The notes: generated by a model not told the origin, from the sequence alone. A DNA stretch of 64,000 bases from Yponomeuta sedellus (GCA_934045075.1 OW203722.1:25821226-25885225); one strand, 5' to 3'; shown: positions 30,735 through 41,227, counted from the first letter of the stretch. Numbers and translations: made by a program.

Positions 30735-31066
30735 TAAGGGGCTCGATATGAGGAAGAATATATGCCCTTCTAAATAGTAAAAAGTTCAAGTGTACTATTA
30801 GTGCATTTCAAGTTAAACTGAAATGCACTGAAAGTATACATTGCTTAAAATAATATGATATTAACCTGGTTAGTTATGTTGCCTAATTCAGAAGTTAGCT
30901 TTTTTTTTTAATATCTCTCCTTTCTTTTTCTCTAATTCGTGGTAAGCGATGCTGGTTGTACAATTACTTAATACTTTAATGTTACTTAAGATGCTGTTAC
31001 CACTTATTGTACAATTGTTTGTTTACCCTAATAAAATAAAAAAAAAATAAATAAAAAAAATAAAAT

Positions 31067-31262
31067 AATAAACAATGGTCGGACGCAACGCAATTGCCTA
31101 CGTCAGGATAAAAACTGTATGGTGTTGATTTAAGACACCACGTTAGGTAATAATTAAAGAATTAGGTAGTGTTTAGATTTAGTTGAACGTTTATTATGTT
31201 TGAAGCACGAAACAATTTTGCAGCGTAATATCGCTCTACATAAACATTGCAACCGAGAGCAC
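31067..31262. other. Right flank of the LINE, unassigned
   Basis: Sequence between the LINE poly(A) and the predicted poly(A) signal of the minus-strand MADF-BESS gene. Nothing recognised. Confidence 0.3.
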
Positions 31263-31268
31263 TTTATT
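31263..31268 (-). terminator. Candidate poly(A) signal of the MADF-BESS gene
   Basis: TTTATT on the plus strand is AATAAA on the minus strand, about 120 bases after the stop codon of the MADF-BESS frame. Correct strand and spacing, but such hexamers are common in AT-rich DNA. Confidence 0.4.
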
Positions 31269-31386
31269 GTCATTATGGGCGATGATACATAAAATTCGTC
31301 TTTGCAATAAAAAATATCAGGTGTCGACTTCACATCATGAGCAAAGCTCAGCGGTCTTCACCACACAGTCGAGTGACGCTAGATGA

Positions 31387-32165
31387 TTAAAGACTGTTCA
31401 ATTTCTCCCAAAGTGTCAACGGACGGGTTGCAGGTGGCGGCGAAGTACTATTCTTGACCACTGCAAAGGAGCGATCAGGAGAATCTGTTACCAGTATAGA
31501 GTCTGACGTCATTGTCGGCGCAGGCTTTGTATGTTTCGTTGTTGGATTCGCTGCTGTAGTGTCGACGTCGATACACACAATCTCACCTTCTTTAGTGCTT
31601 GATATCTCACTGGTTTTGCTTGAACTTTCAGCAGTTTCACCCTTTTTGCTTGTTAAATGTTTACCTTTATTGTTTGAACTGCCGCTGCCCTTGCTTGTGC
31701 GCTGAGTGACTTTCCGTGGAGTAGGTTTGCTAAGGGACATGAGGTCTCTGATCAAAGTCATGGTTCTAATTTTAAAATTAGTAGCTTGATGTTCGCTCAT
31801 TTTCTCCAAATCAGGTAGTAATGACAGCAAAAAATGCTCGTTTGCCTTTAGGTTTTTACCCTTGTTTGAATTTTCGTGCTCATATGAGGCTATTTCTTTG
31901 ACTTCTGCGTAATTAGGGTTCATAACTGTGGGCGTCTCAGATCCGTAGGATTTTTTTTTCATTGGTGTGAAATCTGGAGTTAAGTTGTCCTGCGATGCAT
32001 CTGTTAGTGATTTATTATAACAGTTTTCAAAGTTCATTGCCAGAAATGAGAGCGCATCAAAGTGGTTGGGTTTTCTTTTTTTCGCCCCATCATTTGAATC
32101 GAGCTTTCTTTTATAATCGTTGTAGGAATATTTCAACGTACTCCATTGCTTCTTCATCTTGGAAA
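31387..32165 (-). CDS. MADF-BESS gene, exon 2
   Basis: It starts after the acceptor CAG at 32168-32166 with TTTCCAAG and then ATG, and ends with TAA at 31389-31387. The ATG at 32157 is internal to the MADF domain and is not the likely start. It encodes the last third of MADF, the BESS motif and the polar C-terminus. Confidence 0.75.
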
Positions 32166-35100
32166 CTGTAAAAGAAAAAAATATTAACTTAATAAAATAA
32201 ACACACTTTTACCAACTGACGTCCCTGGTCTCTGCATCTACGTAATGAGACGATTTATACAGCGTCCACGTCTCTGACATGACAACAACGGGCGACTCGC
32301 GACGTCATGCTATCTATGCAGGACAGATTTTTTTTTTTATGACGATGGTTCAGACGCGAGCACTTGCCTCGAGAATTCCGTGCAAATTTGTCGCTAGGTA
32401 CCTAGTTACCATACTTAACTCAGTTTATCCCGAAATTCAAAGATATATATTTTTAAATTTAATTACAAATGTATCGATATTAACCCTTGTATGTCCCCAC
32501 TGCTGGGGCACGGGTCACTTCCTGCGTCGCAGGAAGGTTAGGCCATACTAACCTTCCTGCGACCTCCACCTCGGGAGCCAAGTCCGGGTAGGTGGAGGAT
32601 TTTAATTATAAATGTATATAGTACTATATAATATGGCCTATATTCATAGCACACAATTCTACTCTGAATTGTCTAAAGCCACGAAAATTAAAAAAAAAAA
32701 GTTCAAAAATTTAAAAACCTATTTAGAGGCTAAAAATTTCACCCATGCCGGGATTCGAACCCGCAACCTCTGGCTATCCGTACCACGGATAGCACTTAGC
32801 ACTGGTTAGTGCATTAAAAATAAAAATAGTGTAAGTTCAAAAATGTTATGAAAAAAATATTGGACCAAAAACAGTAGGTTTTCTAGGTCTCCTACTGTAG
32901 GTATGGGAACGGACCCTATGAATTTGATTTCCTCGAGTGTCGATATAATGTAGGAATAATTGTTTTTGCGACAAAAACAGCCGTAACTTTTACATTGACT
33001 TCGAAGTTTGATTTTTTTATAACTTTAATAATACAGATGCAAATACAAACAGATAGAAATACCCTCTTTCTACGGAGCTCTACACTGCGCGTGGTCTGAC
33101 ACGCTCTTGACCAGTTTTCAATTCTGGGATCTGATTGCAGAGTATTAACTTTTACGACTAAACGGCTGTTTTTGTAAATTTTTTTTACGTCGCCCATTAA
33201 ACGTCTCTCTGCGGGGCACAGACCTTCTCTCGGAGAGAAAGAGCGTGGGCTTAATTACTAGGCGTGCCCATTGCGGATTGGCAATATCAAGCTATGAGGT
33301 ATTTAATGTGTTTGTAATAATATGAAAAAAATCAGAGCAGTAGCTCACTATAATGTAAAAACCTATTTAGAGGCAAAAAATTCCACCCATGCCGGAATTC
33401 GAACCCGCGACCTCTGGCTATCCGTGCAGGCTAAAAATCCCACCCATGCCGGGATTCAAACCCGCGACCTCTGGCCGCGACTGTCCGAGCCAGCGCTCTT
33501 CCAACTGATACCGGTGAGTCACCCATTAGCTCAGTTGGAAGAGCGCTGGCTTGGATAGCCAGAGGTCGCGGGTTTGAACCCCGGCATGGGCGGAATTTTT
33601 GCCTCTAAATAGGTTTTTAAAATTGTCCTTAGCACGGGTTAGTGCATTAAGAATAATATAAACACTATCATGTAGTTAAAACGAAATCTATTACGGCTAA
33701 CCTAGGCATAGCAAGTTAACGAGTCAAACAACTTACTACGAGTAGCTATATACTTACTGCATCATGTATTGTCTAAGTCACTTATGTAATTTCTAGGGTA
33801 CATACAATAAAGAATATTCTATGTATGAAGCGCTCCGGGCCTAGTCGAACCGAGTTATTGGAATCAATCACTTGAGTTAAGCAACAACAAGCGAGGTCAG
33901 GCGCAGGATGGGTGACCGTCCCGTCACTACCACTAGTGGCATTTTTCCGAACGCTTCCGTGGTTCGCAAGGCAACTTATGACGTTAAGCCGTCAGTGCCG
34001 GCTGTCATGTAATGGCAGTTGTTAAGCCAAAAGACCTTATGGGCGGCTTGAAACCTTCTGAAAGCAAGGCCCGCCACAGTCTTACAATCCTCTACCAACC
34101 CGGACTTAGCCCCAGTAGTGGAGTACGGCCTAACCTTCCTGTGATGCAGAAAGAGACCCTTGTCCCAGCGGGGGGACATGCAAAGGTTTTGCTCCAACAG
34201 TGGGAACATGAAAGGGTTGATATCGATATTGAACTATTTGTCTATTTATAATTATTAATTCTTTGTTACATAAAAGGTATATATTGCGAATGTGAGGGGA
34301 AGGGTTGGTAAGGGTCGTCCCAGGCGGACATACATCGACCAGATAGGGGATGTATTAGCAAAGGGAAAGATAAAAAGTACCTGGAACCAGCGTGCGTGCA
34401 TGAAACGACTTATGAACGTTGATGAAGCGAAGGTGATCTGTCAGGATCGTGGCAAGTGGCAGTCCCTGGTCTCTGCCTACCCCTCTGGGATACAGGCGTG
34501 AGGTTATGTATGTACAAAAGGTTATGTACGTAATAACTAGACTTTATCTATCTAACTTAAAAAAGGAAAATCTCGTTAAAATTCCATTGATAGGTAGTTA
34601 TTTCGATGAAGTGATTAGTTGTGTCACACAGGACAGTTGTGAATGGAAATCATGAAACCCCTACCTCTACGCAACTCTATATTGCGCGCAGCCGATACGC
34701 ACTTTGCGGATTGGTAGTTAGCCAGTGTCGGCTAGGTCTACCTCACGATGGGCTGGTTGAGAGAGCGGAATGGGAGGTGAAGTGAATGGACTTACTTGGT
34801 GATGGTGGATGATGGCTCGCTTTAGCTGTCGGGCAGATGATGAGCGGTGATGGATGAGCTGATGCGTCCAGCGTACGGAGAACACTCCTGCACTGTTCAC
34901 TTATGGTCTAATATTGTCAATATATTGTTCTTTGAGCTGATAAAGTTTGTTCAAGTTAGTAGTATGAAGAGCTACGACGATTTCTATTATAACACGTTAC
35001 TAGTCTTCAGTCTGTTAGCTTTTAGAATATACCTCGGCTACTATCGGGTAGAATCGGATATATTCGTGTAATAGATATATCCGAACTAATATTACACTTA

Positions 35101-35438
35101 ATTTCAAAATCGGAACTAGCACTATACTTTTACATTTATACAGAGCAGGGAGTAGTATTACACTCGTGTACTTTCGGCCAAAACCGAAGCTTAATCTAGA
35201 GCCCAAGGTATATTCTCAAAGCTAACAAACTATAGTTTAGTTCTGTCAGAAACTTACTGAGCTCTTCTTGAATCTCCTGGCTGAACATCTGCCACTGATT
35301 TGGATAGAACTTCTTCCCAATCTTCTCCCAGGCTCTCTCCTTGACGGCCCTAGTCCACCCTTGTCTGTCCCTCCACAAACACTCGTGACCTTTTACTGCG
35401 ATTATAAGTAACTCCGTACTCAGTTGTGGTACTTCCAT
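31387..35438 (-). CDS. MADF-BESS domain protein gene (two coding exons)
   Basis: Exon 1 (35438-35258) and exon 2 (32165-31387) join in frame across a 3,092-base intron with a strong donor (A|GTAAGT) and an acceptor with a pyrimidine-rich tract (TTCTTTTACAG). The spliced frame has 320 codons including TAA. The N-terminal MADF domain (about residues 6-85) spans the junction: TELLIIAVKGHECLW, AWEKIGKKF in exon 1 and SKMKKQWSTLKYSYNDYKRK in exon 2. A BESS motif (EHFLLSLLPDLEKM..., about residues 170-202) follows, then a Ser/Thr/Lys-rich low-complexity tail. MADF-BESS proteins bind DNA (MADF) and make protein contacts (BESS) in insect nuclei. Role in this species unknown. The intron contains SINEs, an RTE piece and MITE-B. 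No disabling change was seen. A domesticated transposon relative cannot be excluded. Confidence 0.75.
32474..32606 (-). repeat. SINE-5S 3' fragment
   Basis: On the plus strand: ATTAACCCTTGTATGTCCCC, ACTGCTGGGGCACGGGTC and TGCGTCGCAGGAAGGTTAGG. GACTTGG-type body sequence follows, with a small local inversion of ACCTTCCTGCGAC. It lies in the intron of the MADF-BESS gene. Confidence 0.6.
32690..32835 (-). repeat. SINE-A fragment
   Basis: Tail and T-arm side of the tRNA-like head (AAACCTATTTAGAGGCTAAA, CATGCCGGGATTCGAACCCG) are present; the head is truncated and joined to TTAGCACTGGTTAGTGCATT. It lies in the intron of the MADF-BESS gene. Confidence 0.55.
33196..33312 (-). repeat. SINE-C 3' part
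   Basis: The minus strand reads ATTGCCAATCCGCAATGGGC, GCCTAGTAATTAAGCCCACG, then GAGAGAAGGTCTGTGCCCC, as in the SINE-C tail. Intronic. Confidence 0.55.
33355..33660. repeat. Three SINE-A heads in opposite orientations
   Basis: Two T-arm/anticodon halves on the minus strand (33355-33428 and 33429-33512) face a complete head on the plus strand (33517-33595, CCCATTAGCTCAGTTGGAAG). Opposed copies could pair into a hairpin in any transcript, including the MADF-BESS intron. Confidence 0.6.
33830..34233 (+). repeat. SINE-5S, near full length
   Basis: It starts GGGCCTAGTCGAACCGAG, has the 5S-like core GAGTTAAGCAACAACAAGCG and GGATGGGTGACCG, the body with TCCTCTACCAACCCGGACTT and the 3' end AGGGTTGATATCGATAT. 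Compared with insect 5S rRNA the similarity covers the internal control region, not the whole gene. Intronic. Confidence 0.7.
34290..34515 (+). pseudogene. RTE-1 LINE 3' fragment
   Basis: It encodes GRVGKGRPRRTYIDQIGDVL, then RRACM-like KRLMNVDEAKVICQDRGKWQ and SLVSAYPSGIQA before TGA. It is followed by GAGGTTATGTATGTA. The upstream LINE is missing. It is the cleanest coding reference for this family in the window. Confidence 0.7.
35009..35231. mobile_element. MITE-B copy 2, inside the MADF-BESS intron
   Basis: The left end AGTCTGTTAGCTTTTAGAAT (35009) is mirrored by ATTCTCAAAGCTAACAAACT (to 35231). It shares termini and the CTAGAGCCC subterminal motif with 3082-3363. No target duplication is clear. 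It stops 26 bases from the splice donor of exon 1. Confidence 0.65.
35258..35438 (-). CDS. MADF-BESS gene, exon 1
   Basis: ATG at 35438-35436 with purine at -3 and G at +4. It encodes MEVPQLSTELLIIAVKGHE... to QEEL, then one base of the next codon. The donor GTAAGT starts at 35257. The frame runs on into the intron for a few codons and stops, so the domain is only completed by splicing. Confidence 0.75.
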
Positions 35439-35577
35439 TGCTTTAGCAGTAGCATTAAAGACTAGATACAAAGTCAAGTTTGTTCTTCTGCGGCAAAACT
35501 AACAACAACATTACACACCACTCCTATATTGGCGTCACAGAATGCAAATGGCGGCTGAAGAGAAGCGTCACATCGTT
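35439..35577 (-). promoter_or_regulatory. 5' leader / promoter region of the MADF-BESS gene
   Basis: Upstream of the ATG. An out-of-frame ATG at about 35516 opens an 18-codon upstream frame that ends before the main ATG, which could dampen translation. No TATA box was recognised. The transcription start is unknown. A diverged inverted-repeat terminus begins just upstream at 35578. Confidence 0.3.
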
Positions 35578-35815
35578 ACATTTTTACCCGCGTACGGTAA
35601 TGTCTAAAGGGTAAGGGTATTCGGATCGTGTGTATGTGTGTTAGCATATCCGGTTGTATATTCTCTCGTATCTCCTTAACCAATGGTGAGATTTTGACAG
35701 ATAGGATCTAAATCGATGCGTCAAGTTTGCGCGAGTGTCCTAAGCTGTATAAAATCAACACAAACCTTATGACGAATGAAAAATATCACTAAAAAATAGG
35801 GAACATTAAAAAATA
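35578..35815 (+). mobile_element. Diverged terminus related to the large inverted repeat
   Basis: It begins CATTTTTACCCGCGTACGGTAA, then TCTCCTTAACCAATGG, GAGATTTTGACAGATAGGAT and TGTATAAAATCA. The left arm has the same order: TTTTTACCC, TCCTTAACCAATGG, AGATTTTGTTAAACAAGG, CTATATAAAATCA. It is clearly older than the 11.6-24.4 kb copy. No second end was found. Confidence 0.55.
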
Positions 35816-35819
35816 ACCT

Positions 35820-35945
35820 CACTGCCTTTTTACCGGGTTGCCGGAAGGTGGCCATGTACAGGGAGGAGTGGAAAGCCAAAGGGGGGCCTTTGCCCAGTTG
35901 TGGGACACAATCGAGGCTATACACAAAAATATCCTGACTATTGAG
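35820..35945 (+). pseudogene. RTE-type LINE 3' end
   Basis: One frame reads REEWKAKGGPLPSCGTQSRL, the degenerate C-terminus plus tail of a LINE with the GLPSSGT-type ending. Only this end is present. Confidence 0.45.
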
Positions 35946-36506
35946 GAATAACGTCCAAGCAGCCGGGACCCAAATTCAACAATACAACTCGCTGTAAAGT
36001 ACTTCGTTTGGTCAGTAGGTAACGTTCAGCCGGCGGTCTTTAGGTTATTTCTTTCAATAAAATTTCTTGCACTAACATCTATGTAAGCATGTACTACATT
36101 CGACAGTAGGTCCTCAACATTTTTTGCATGCAACGTAACCGAGCAGCAGTGCCTAATTACGCGCACCAAAACCTGAGCATTCCAATCGCCAAACCGTATT
36201 CCATACTCAGTTTACAGTTATACCTCTCCACAGTCTTGTGCGGGAACACGCGAGAACGGTGTAAATTGGCGCATAGCTCCTAGTCATAAAATTATTTGTT
36301 AATAATCATAATCATAAAATTATTTGTTATATAAACGCAATGAAAAATATTTCTTTAAAGGAATGGTTGAAAAACTTACATTCTTGTGTTTATTCGGTTT
36401 CGTTATTCGGTGACGCACATCTGTCTCGCTCATGCGCGCGAGGTCGCGTATGTACTCATCTCGCTCGCTCGCTGGCTAGCGCGCGGATGAACCAAATCAA
36501 AACAAA
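35946..36506. other. Unassigned sequence and leader of the next LINE
   Basis: A 28-base tandem duplication (TCATAAAATTATTTGTTAAT...) lies at 36284-36330. The GC-rich stretch 36410-36490 with CTCGCTCGCTCGCTGGCTAG probably belongs to the 5' UTR of the LINE at 36507. Its start could not be fixed. Confidence 0.35.
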
Positions 36507-37725
36507 ATGAACTGCGCCGGTTGCAAGAAAGTTATTGAGCGCTTAGATCTTTTGAAATGCAGTGGGTGTCACGATAATTTTCACTATGGATGTTTGAATG
36601 TTGCGTCGGCTGCTTTTAGAGAAAAGTCTGCACTGCTGAAGCGCACCGTGAAATGTGAAATGTGAATCATGTTTAAATGTTACCCGTCGAGTGCGAGTTG
36701 CAGACGATACACAGATTCGTAGCGCGGTGCAAGCTGAAGCAGTTGGTGGACCAGCTCGAAGTAACATTAAAGTATTGAGTAGGGATATGAACACGTCACT
36801 AGAGAGCCTGGTAGATATTATACCACAGGAACTGCCTAGAAGAACCGATACAATGGATATGTCGGTGTTTATGGATGTGATTAACGAGGCTGTTGCCGCC
36901 CAGTTAAGTAGTTTAGAAGCAAAACTGATCAAAGAAATTAAGGCTGCGGTTCTGACAAGGGCTGACCGTGAGAACACGTCTTTAAAAGCTGAACTAACAG
37001 AAGCAAAGGAAAAGTGCTTACTCTTAGAAACCGAAATATTAGGTCTGAAAACTCAGTTGCAGTCTCATGTTACTGGTACTGGTACCAAAGGCCTAAAGAA
37101 AGCGGTCAAGAAGCCAGGTCCTGGAACGGTTTATAACTTCGAGAACGCGGCAGATGCGAAGGGACCAACCACATCGACGATTGACTCGCCAGCCGCCGCC
37201 GTCGCCGGTCAGCTGTCCCAACCCGTAGCACAATCTACGGCTAGCTATGCGTCGGTGACCTCCAAATCGGCGGTGGCCAGTAAAACGGCGGGCACAAGAG
37301 AGATTGAGTCACGAGCGTCACAGGAGCACAATGACAGGATTGTGGTGAAGTCTAGGAAGATAAAAGAGAGCATCCCTATTAATAAAGGAGGCAATACCTC
37401 AAGTCTGATGATAAAAGCGGTTGAGCGTAAAAAACACCTTCACCTATGGAGACTCCTTCCAGAAACAACGACGGATAATTTAACAGAATACATACGAACT
37501 GTGCTCGGACAAGAAAATTACATAAAAGTAGATAAAATCAACCACCGGACAGAGAGAGGATATGCTTCATTCAGAGTGTGCATAAATGAGTCTGATTATG
37601 AAAAACTATGTGACCCGGATATTTGGCCGAGTAACACCGAGTTTTGTGAGTGGGTTTGGTTTCGTCCCACAACTCAAAAAAAACACATAATAACCACGGG
37701 AAACCAGGATCGAGAAAAAATATAA
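36507..37725 (+). pseudogene. LINE ORF1 with PHD-like finger, frameshifted
   Basis: From the ATG at 36507 the frame reads MNCAGCKK...LKCSGCHDNFHYGC, a PHD-like Cys/His pattern, and stops after 52 codons at 36665. The cause is a tandem 7-base duplication AAATGTG (36651-36657 and 36658-36664). One frame later (from 36655) KCESC supplies the last Cys pair, and the protein continues to 37725. It has a coiled coil (about 36895-37060, LEAKLIKEIKAAVL...), a Ser/Ala/Thr-rich linker and a C-terminal RRM-like part (HLHLWRLLPETTTDNL...). The family protein would bind LINE RNA. Confidence 0.75.
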
Positions 37726-40607
37726 CAATACTCTACCAAAATGTCAGAGGCCTTCGGACTAAAACAACAAAGTTCTTATCTTTACTGGAATCTTCACAGA
37801 CAGATTTATTCGCGATAACAGAGACAGGATGCAATGAATCGATCAATGACGCTGAGATTGTTTTACCCGGTTATTCTATATTGCGATGCGATCGAGCAGA
37901 CGGCCGCAAGCAAGGCGGCGTACTTTTAGTGGCCACACCGAGGTTCGAACTGCGGCGAGTACCTATACCCGGTGACATAAACATTGACACATGCAGCTTT
38001 GAATTAGTTTGTGCTACAATCCATATTGGGAATCGTTTTTTGTTTACATGCTGTGTAGTTTATATCCCACCGAAATGCGATGAGTCTGAGTATATGATAA
38101 TGTTTAATATATTAGAGACAATATCTATAAAATATAGAAACAATGTTTTAGTTTTGGGAGATTTTAACCTATTTTCAGGCAGTAATAATGTAACAAATTA
38201 TTATGAGTACTTTGTGGCCTATTGTGAACTCGTCCAGTGTAATGAGATACCAAACTGCAACGGCAGACAACTCGATTTAGTGTTGAGCGGTCGTGACGAC
38301 GGCGCCGTGACGGTGCGCCGGGGCGACGCGGGCGAGGCGCTGCAGCCCGAGGACGCCTATCACCCGCCGCTCGTCGTCGCCGCGTCGGCTGCCGGCGGCG
38401 GCACCGCCCCGACGGAGTCTAACGCACACCAGCCGCAAGTACCACTACCAATAAATCAGTTGAGGCAATGGGATTTCAGCAAGGCTAACTTTAACCAGCT
38501 GTACCATCTTTTTACTATCATAGACTGGAGCGATTTGTACAGTCTGGACGATCCCGAACTAGTTATAAAATGCTTCTATGATAAACTTAATGGAATGTTC
38601 AATCACTGTGTACCATACAAAAAGGAAAAAGTGACACGTTCTAGATATACTTACCCTGTCTGGTATACGCCAGAAATTATTAAAGACATTAGCCTAAAAG
38701 CAGAGCTACACAAAAAGTAAAAAATCAGCAAGTCCCTTGAGGATTACGAGACATTTGCTAAATGTCGGGCCAGAGTGAAGGTTGAGACAGAACTTGCTCA
38801 CGATCAGTACAGGGATCGTGTACAGAGCCATCTAGCTACTGACCCAAAAGCATTCTGGGGCTACATACGATCTAAAAAACGTAACACAAGACAATTTAGA
38901 TTAGAAAAGAACGGCAGAAAATTGTCAAATGCAGAATGTTCTACGGAATTGGCAGGTTTTTTTCAATCCGTTTACGCCTCGGAGCCGGCGCAACTGAATG
39001 TAGCAGTGGCGAGCGGCGCCGGTGACGGCGGCGGCGCGCGGGTCCATCTCGCGCGGCTGGAACAGGCCGAGGTGCTCCGCGCGCTCGCCCGCCTGCCGGC
39101 CAAACGATCGGTGGGACCGGACGGTATACCACCGTTTGTGTTTCGAGATTGCCGCACAGTACTGGTGGAACCATTGTTGCATATATTTAATGTCTGCATT
39201 GGCGCCGAGACATTTCCTGATTGCTGGAAGCTTACCCGAGTAGTACCGGTGCCGAAGGGCCGAGGTGGACCCAATCCCAGCGACTACAGACCTGTAGCGG
39301 TGTTATGTACTCCGGCCAAGGTTTTCGAGTCGGCGGTACAGAACTCCATGTATGAGCAGGTAAGTGCTCGGTTGTCTAACGCGCAGCACGGTTTCCGTCC
39401 CGGGCGTGGGACAACCGGGAACTTATTGAATCTAATGACACAACTGGTGCCGACAGTCGACGCTGGCCGGCAGGTAGACGTCGCCTACTTCGATTTCAGA
39501 AGGGCATTTGACACGGTAGACAACGATATCCTGCTCGAGAAGCTGGCTAGCGCAGGCTGTACGCCGCATACGCTTAACTTCTTCGCCAGCTACTTGCGGG
39601 ACAGGCGTCAGTACGTCGACTGCGGGGGACACCTGTCGGAGTCCTACTACACACGGTCAGGAGTCAGTCAAGGCAGCAACTTGGGACCCCTCCAATTTAT
39701 CTTGATGATAAATGACTTGCCGGAGGTGGTACGCGAGTCAACATGCCTACTATTTGCTGACGACCTGAAATTGGTGCGCGAGATATGGGACAGCTCCGAT
39801 CACAATAAACTGCAGCAGGATATTAACAGAGTTATTAAATGGAGCAAAGATAACAAACTGTATTTTAATGTTCCCAAATGTTCAGTGCTGTCATTCAGTC
39901 GAGCGCGCACTCCGAGTCATCATCCGTACCACATGGAGGGAGAGCTGCTTAAGCGCGTAACGGAGGTCAGGGATCTGGGCGTACGTTTCACATCTGATTT
40001 GAGATTCAGGGAACATATTGTAGACGTGTGTAAAAAGGCTTTCCGTAATCTCGGATTCGTACTAAGACAGTCAAGCAGCTTTACTAATACCCAAGCTTTG
40101 CGTGCTTTGTTCGAAGCGCACGTAAAAAGTCATCTGGAGTTTAATTCAGCTGTCTGGGCACCGACGGAAAACAAATACAAAATTATGTTGGAACGTATAC
40201 AGAATAAATTCACCCGGTTTCTGTATCTGAAACTGTACGGAGTATATCCAGGATTTCCCTTGTTGTATCCCACATTGTTTGTTCTCGGCATGGTGGGATA
40301 TAATAAACTGGAAAAGAGGAGGGATGTGGCCCTTGTCACCTATTTATTTAAAGTGGTGCGCGGCATGTTGCACAACCCTACAGTTCTGCAGGAGTTGCGA
40401 CTATCTGTGCCCGACGAGTGCGTGTCGCGGCGGCGGCGTGTAGCGCTGCTGGCAGTGCCGCGCGCGCGCACCAACTTGCTGTGGGATGCGCCGCTCACGC
40501 GCGCGCTTCGTACTCTTAACGGAGTGGCTGATTCAGTGGACGTATTTTCCTGCACGCTGAGCGAGTTCACAAGGGCCGCAATGTTTTTCTGTGATAACAC
40601 TATGTAG
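37650..40607 (+). pseudogene. LINE ORF2 with one nonsense codon
   Basis: One frame of 986 codons runs from 37650 to 40607 with a single in-frame TAA at 38718-38720, between the endonuclease and the reverse transcriptase. Endonuclease: LYQNVRG, ITETG (usual TETW changed), YIPPKC, GDFN, YHPPLV. Reverse transcriptase: SDYRPVAVL, HGFRPGRGTT, FDFRRAFDTVD, GVSQGSNLGP (a variant of GVPQGSILGP) and FADD. No ATG precedes the endonuclease domain, and the frame overlaps the end of ORF1 by 76 bases, so ORF2 was probably made by coupled translation. Confidence 0.8.
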
Positions 40608-40788
40608 CATATTTAAGATAATAATCATTGAAAAAAGCGACTAGTGTTACTGATTGTTATTTTTATTTGTAGTGTATTTATTCAAAATAGGTGGTTAAAT
40701 ATTGTAAGGTTATCTTCACTAACGAATTGGGCTCCCTGTAATGTTAGTTGTAAGAGGAAAATTAAATAAAATAAAAAAAAAAAAAAAT

Positions 40789-41218
40789 ATTAGTAATTTT
40801 ATGTGCCTGTATTTATGGTTAGTAGGCCCGTGTCTCTTGCAAAAGGCGGAAGACTGGGTGGTGATGTAGTGGGTGTTTATCAAATAATATTGAATCTAGT
40901 ACAGTCCGTGAAGCGTCCAGTAGATTTGCCTTTGGGCGCAAGCTTAGGGCATTTCTGCTTGAACAGCAGAGACTTCCATGTCCCGATCAAACTTCGCGCC
41001 GCAGACCTAACACTACGACCAGTTGACGTAACTACGAGTATGTGATCGCATCGAGGATATGTTTTATTGTGTATTTATTCTATCTTTACCATATATGTAT
41101 ATATAATTAATATTTCATATTTAAATATTTAAATACATTATAATATCCACGTTTTTTATTATATGAATATGCACATATGTATTATTAATTGACACGATTC
41201 GCTAAGTTGGCCAAACTA
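40789..41218. other. Unassigned sequence
   Basis: A short open stretch at 40803-41045 has no recognisable domain. The rest is AT-rich. Confidence 0.3.
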
Positions 41219-41227
41219 ATGATCGAG

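Larger units (their letters stand above)
26240..31066 (+). mobile_element. Jockey-type LINE with intact ORFs
   Basis: A GC-rich leader (about 26240-26426), ORF1, a 0.5-kb interval, an intact ORF2, a 3' UTR and an A-rich tail (31028-31066) stand in the order expected of a complete Jockey-group element. The start is a guess based on the change in base composition. Both main ORFs are open, so this may be a recently active copy. Confidence 0.7.
36507..40788 (+). mobile_element. Jockey-type LINE with PHD-finger ORF1, disabled
   Basis: Order: ORF1 with a PHD-like finger, ORF2, a 3' UTR and a poly(A) tail at about 40765-40788. It is essentially complete, but each ORF has one lesion. It is markedly more GC-rich than its flanks in several patches (38290-38420, 38990-39110, 40410-40510). 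It belongs to the same broad group as the LINE at 26-31 kb but to a different family. Confidence 0.75.

Noticed and set aside
38925..39274. Several frames opposite the third LINE ORF2
   Set aside because: They are antisense or shifted shadows in a GC-rich part of the reverse-transcriptase ORF.
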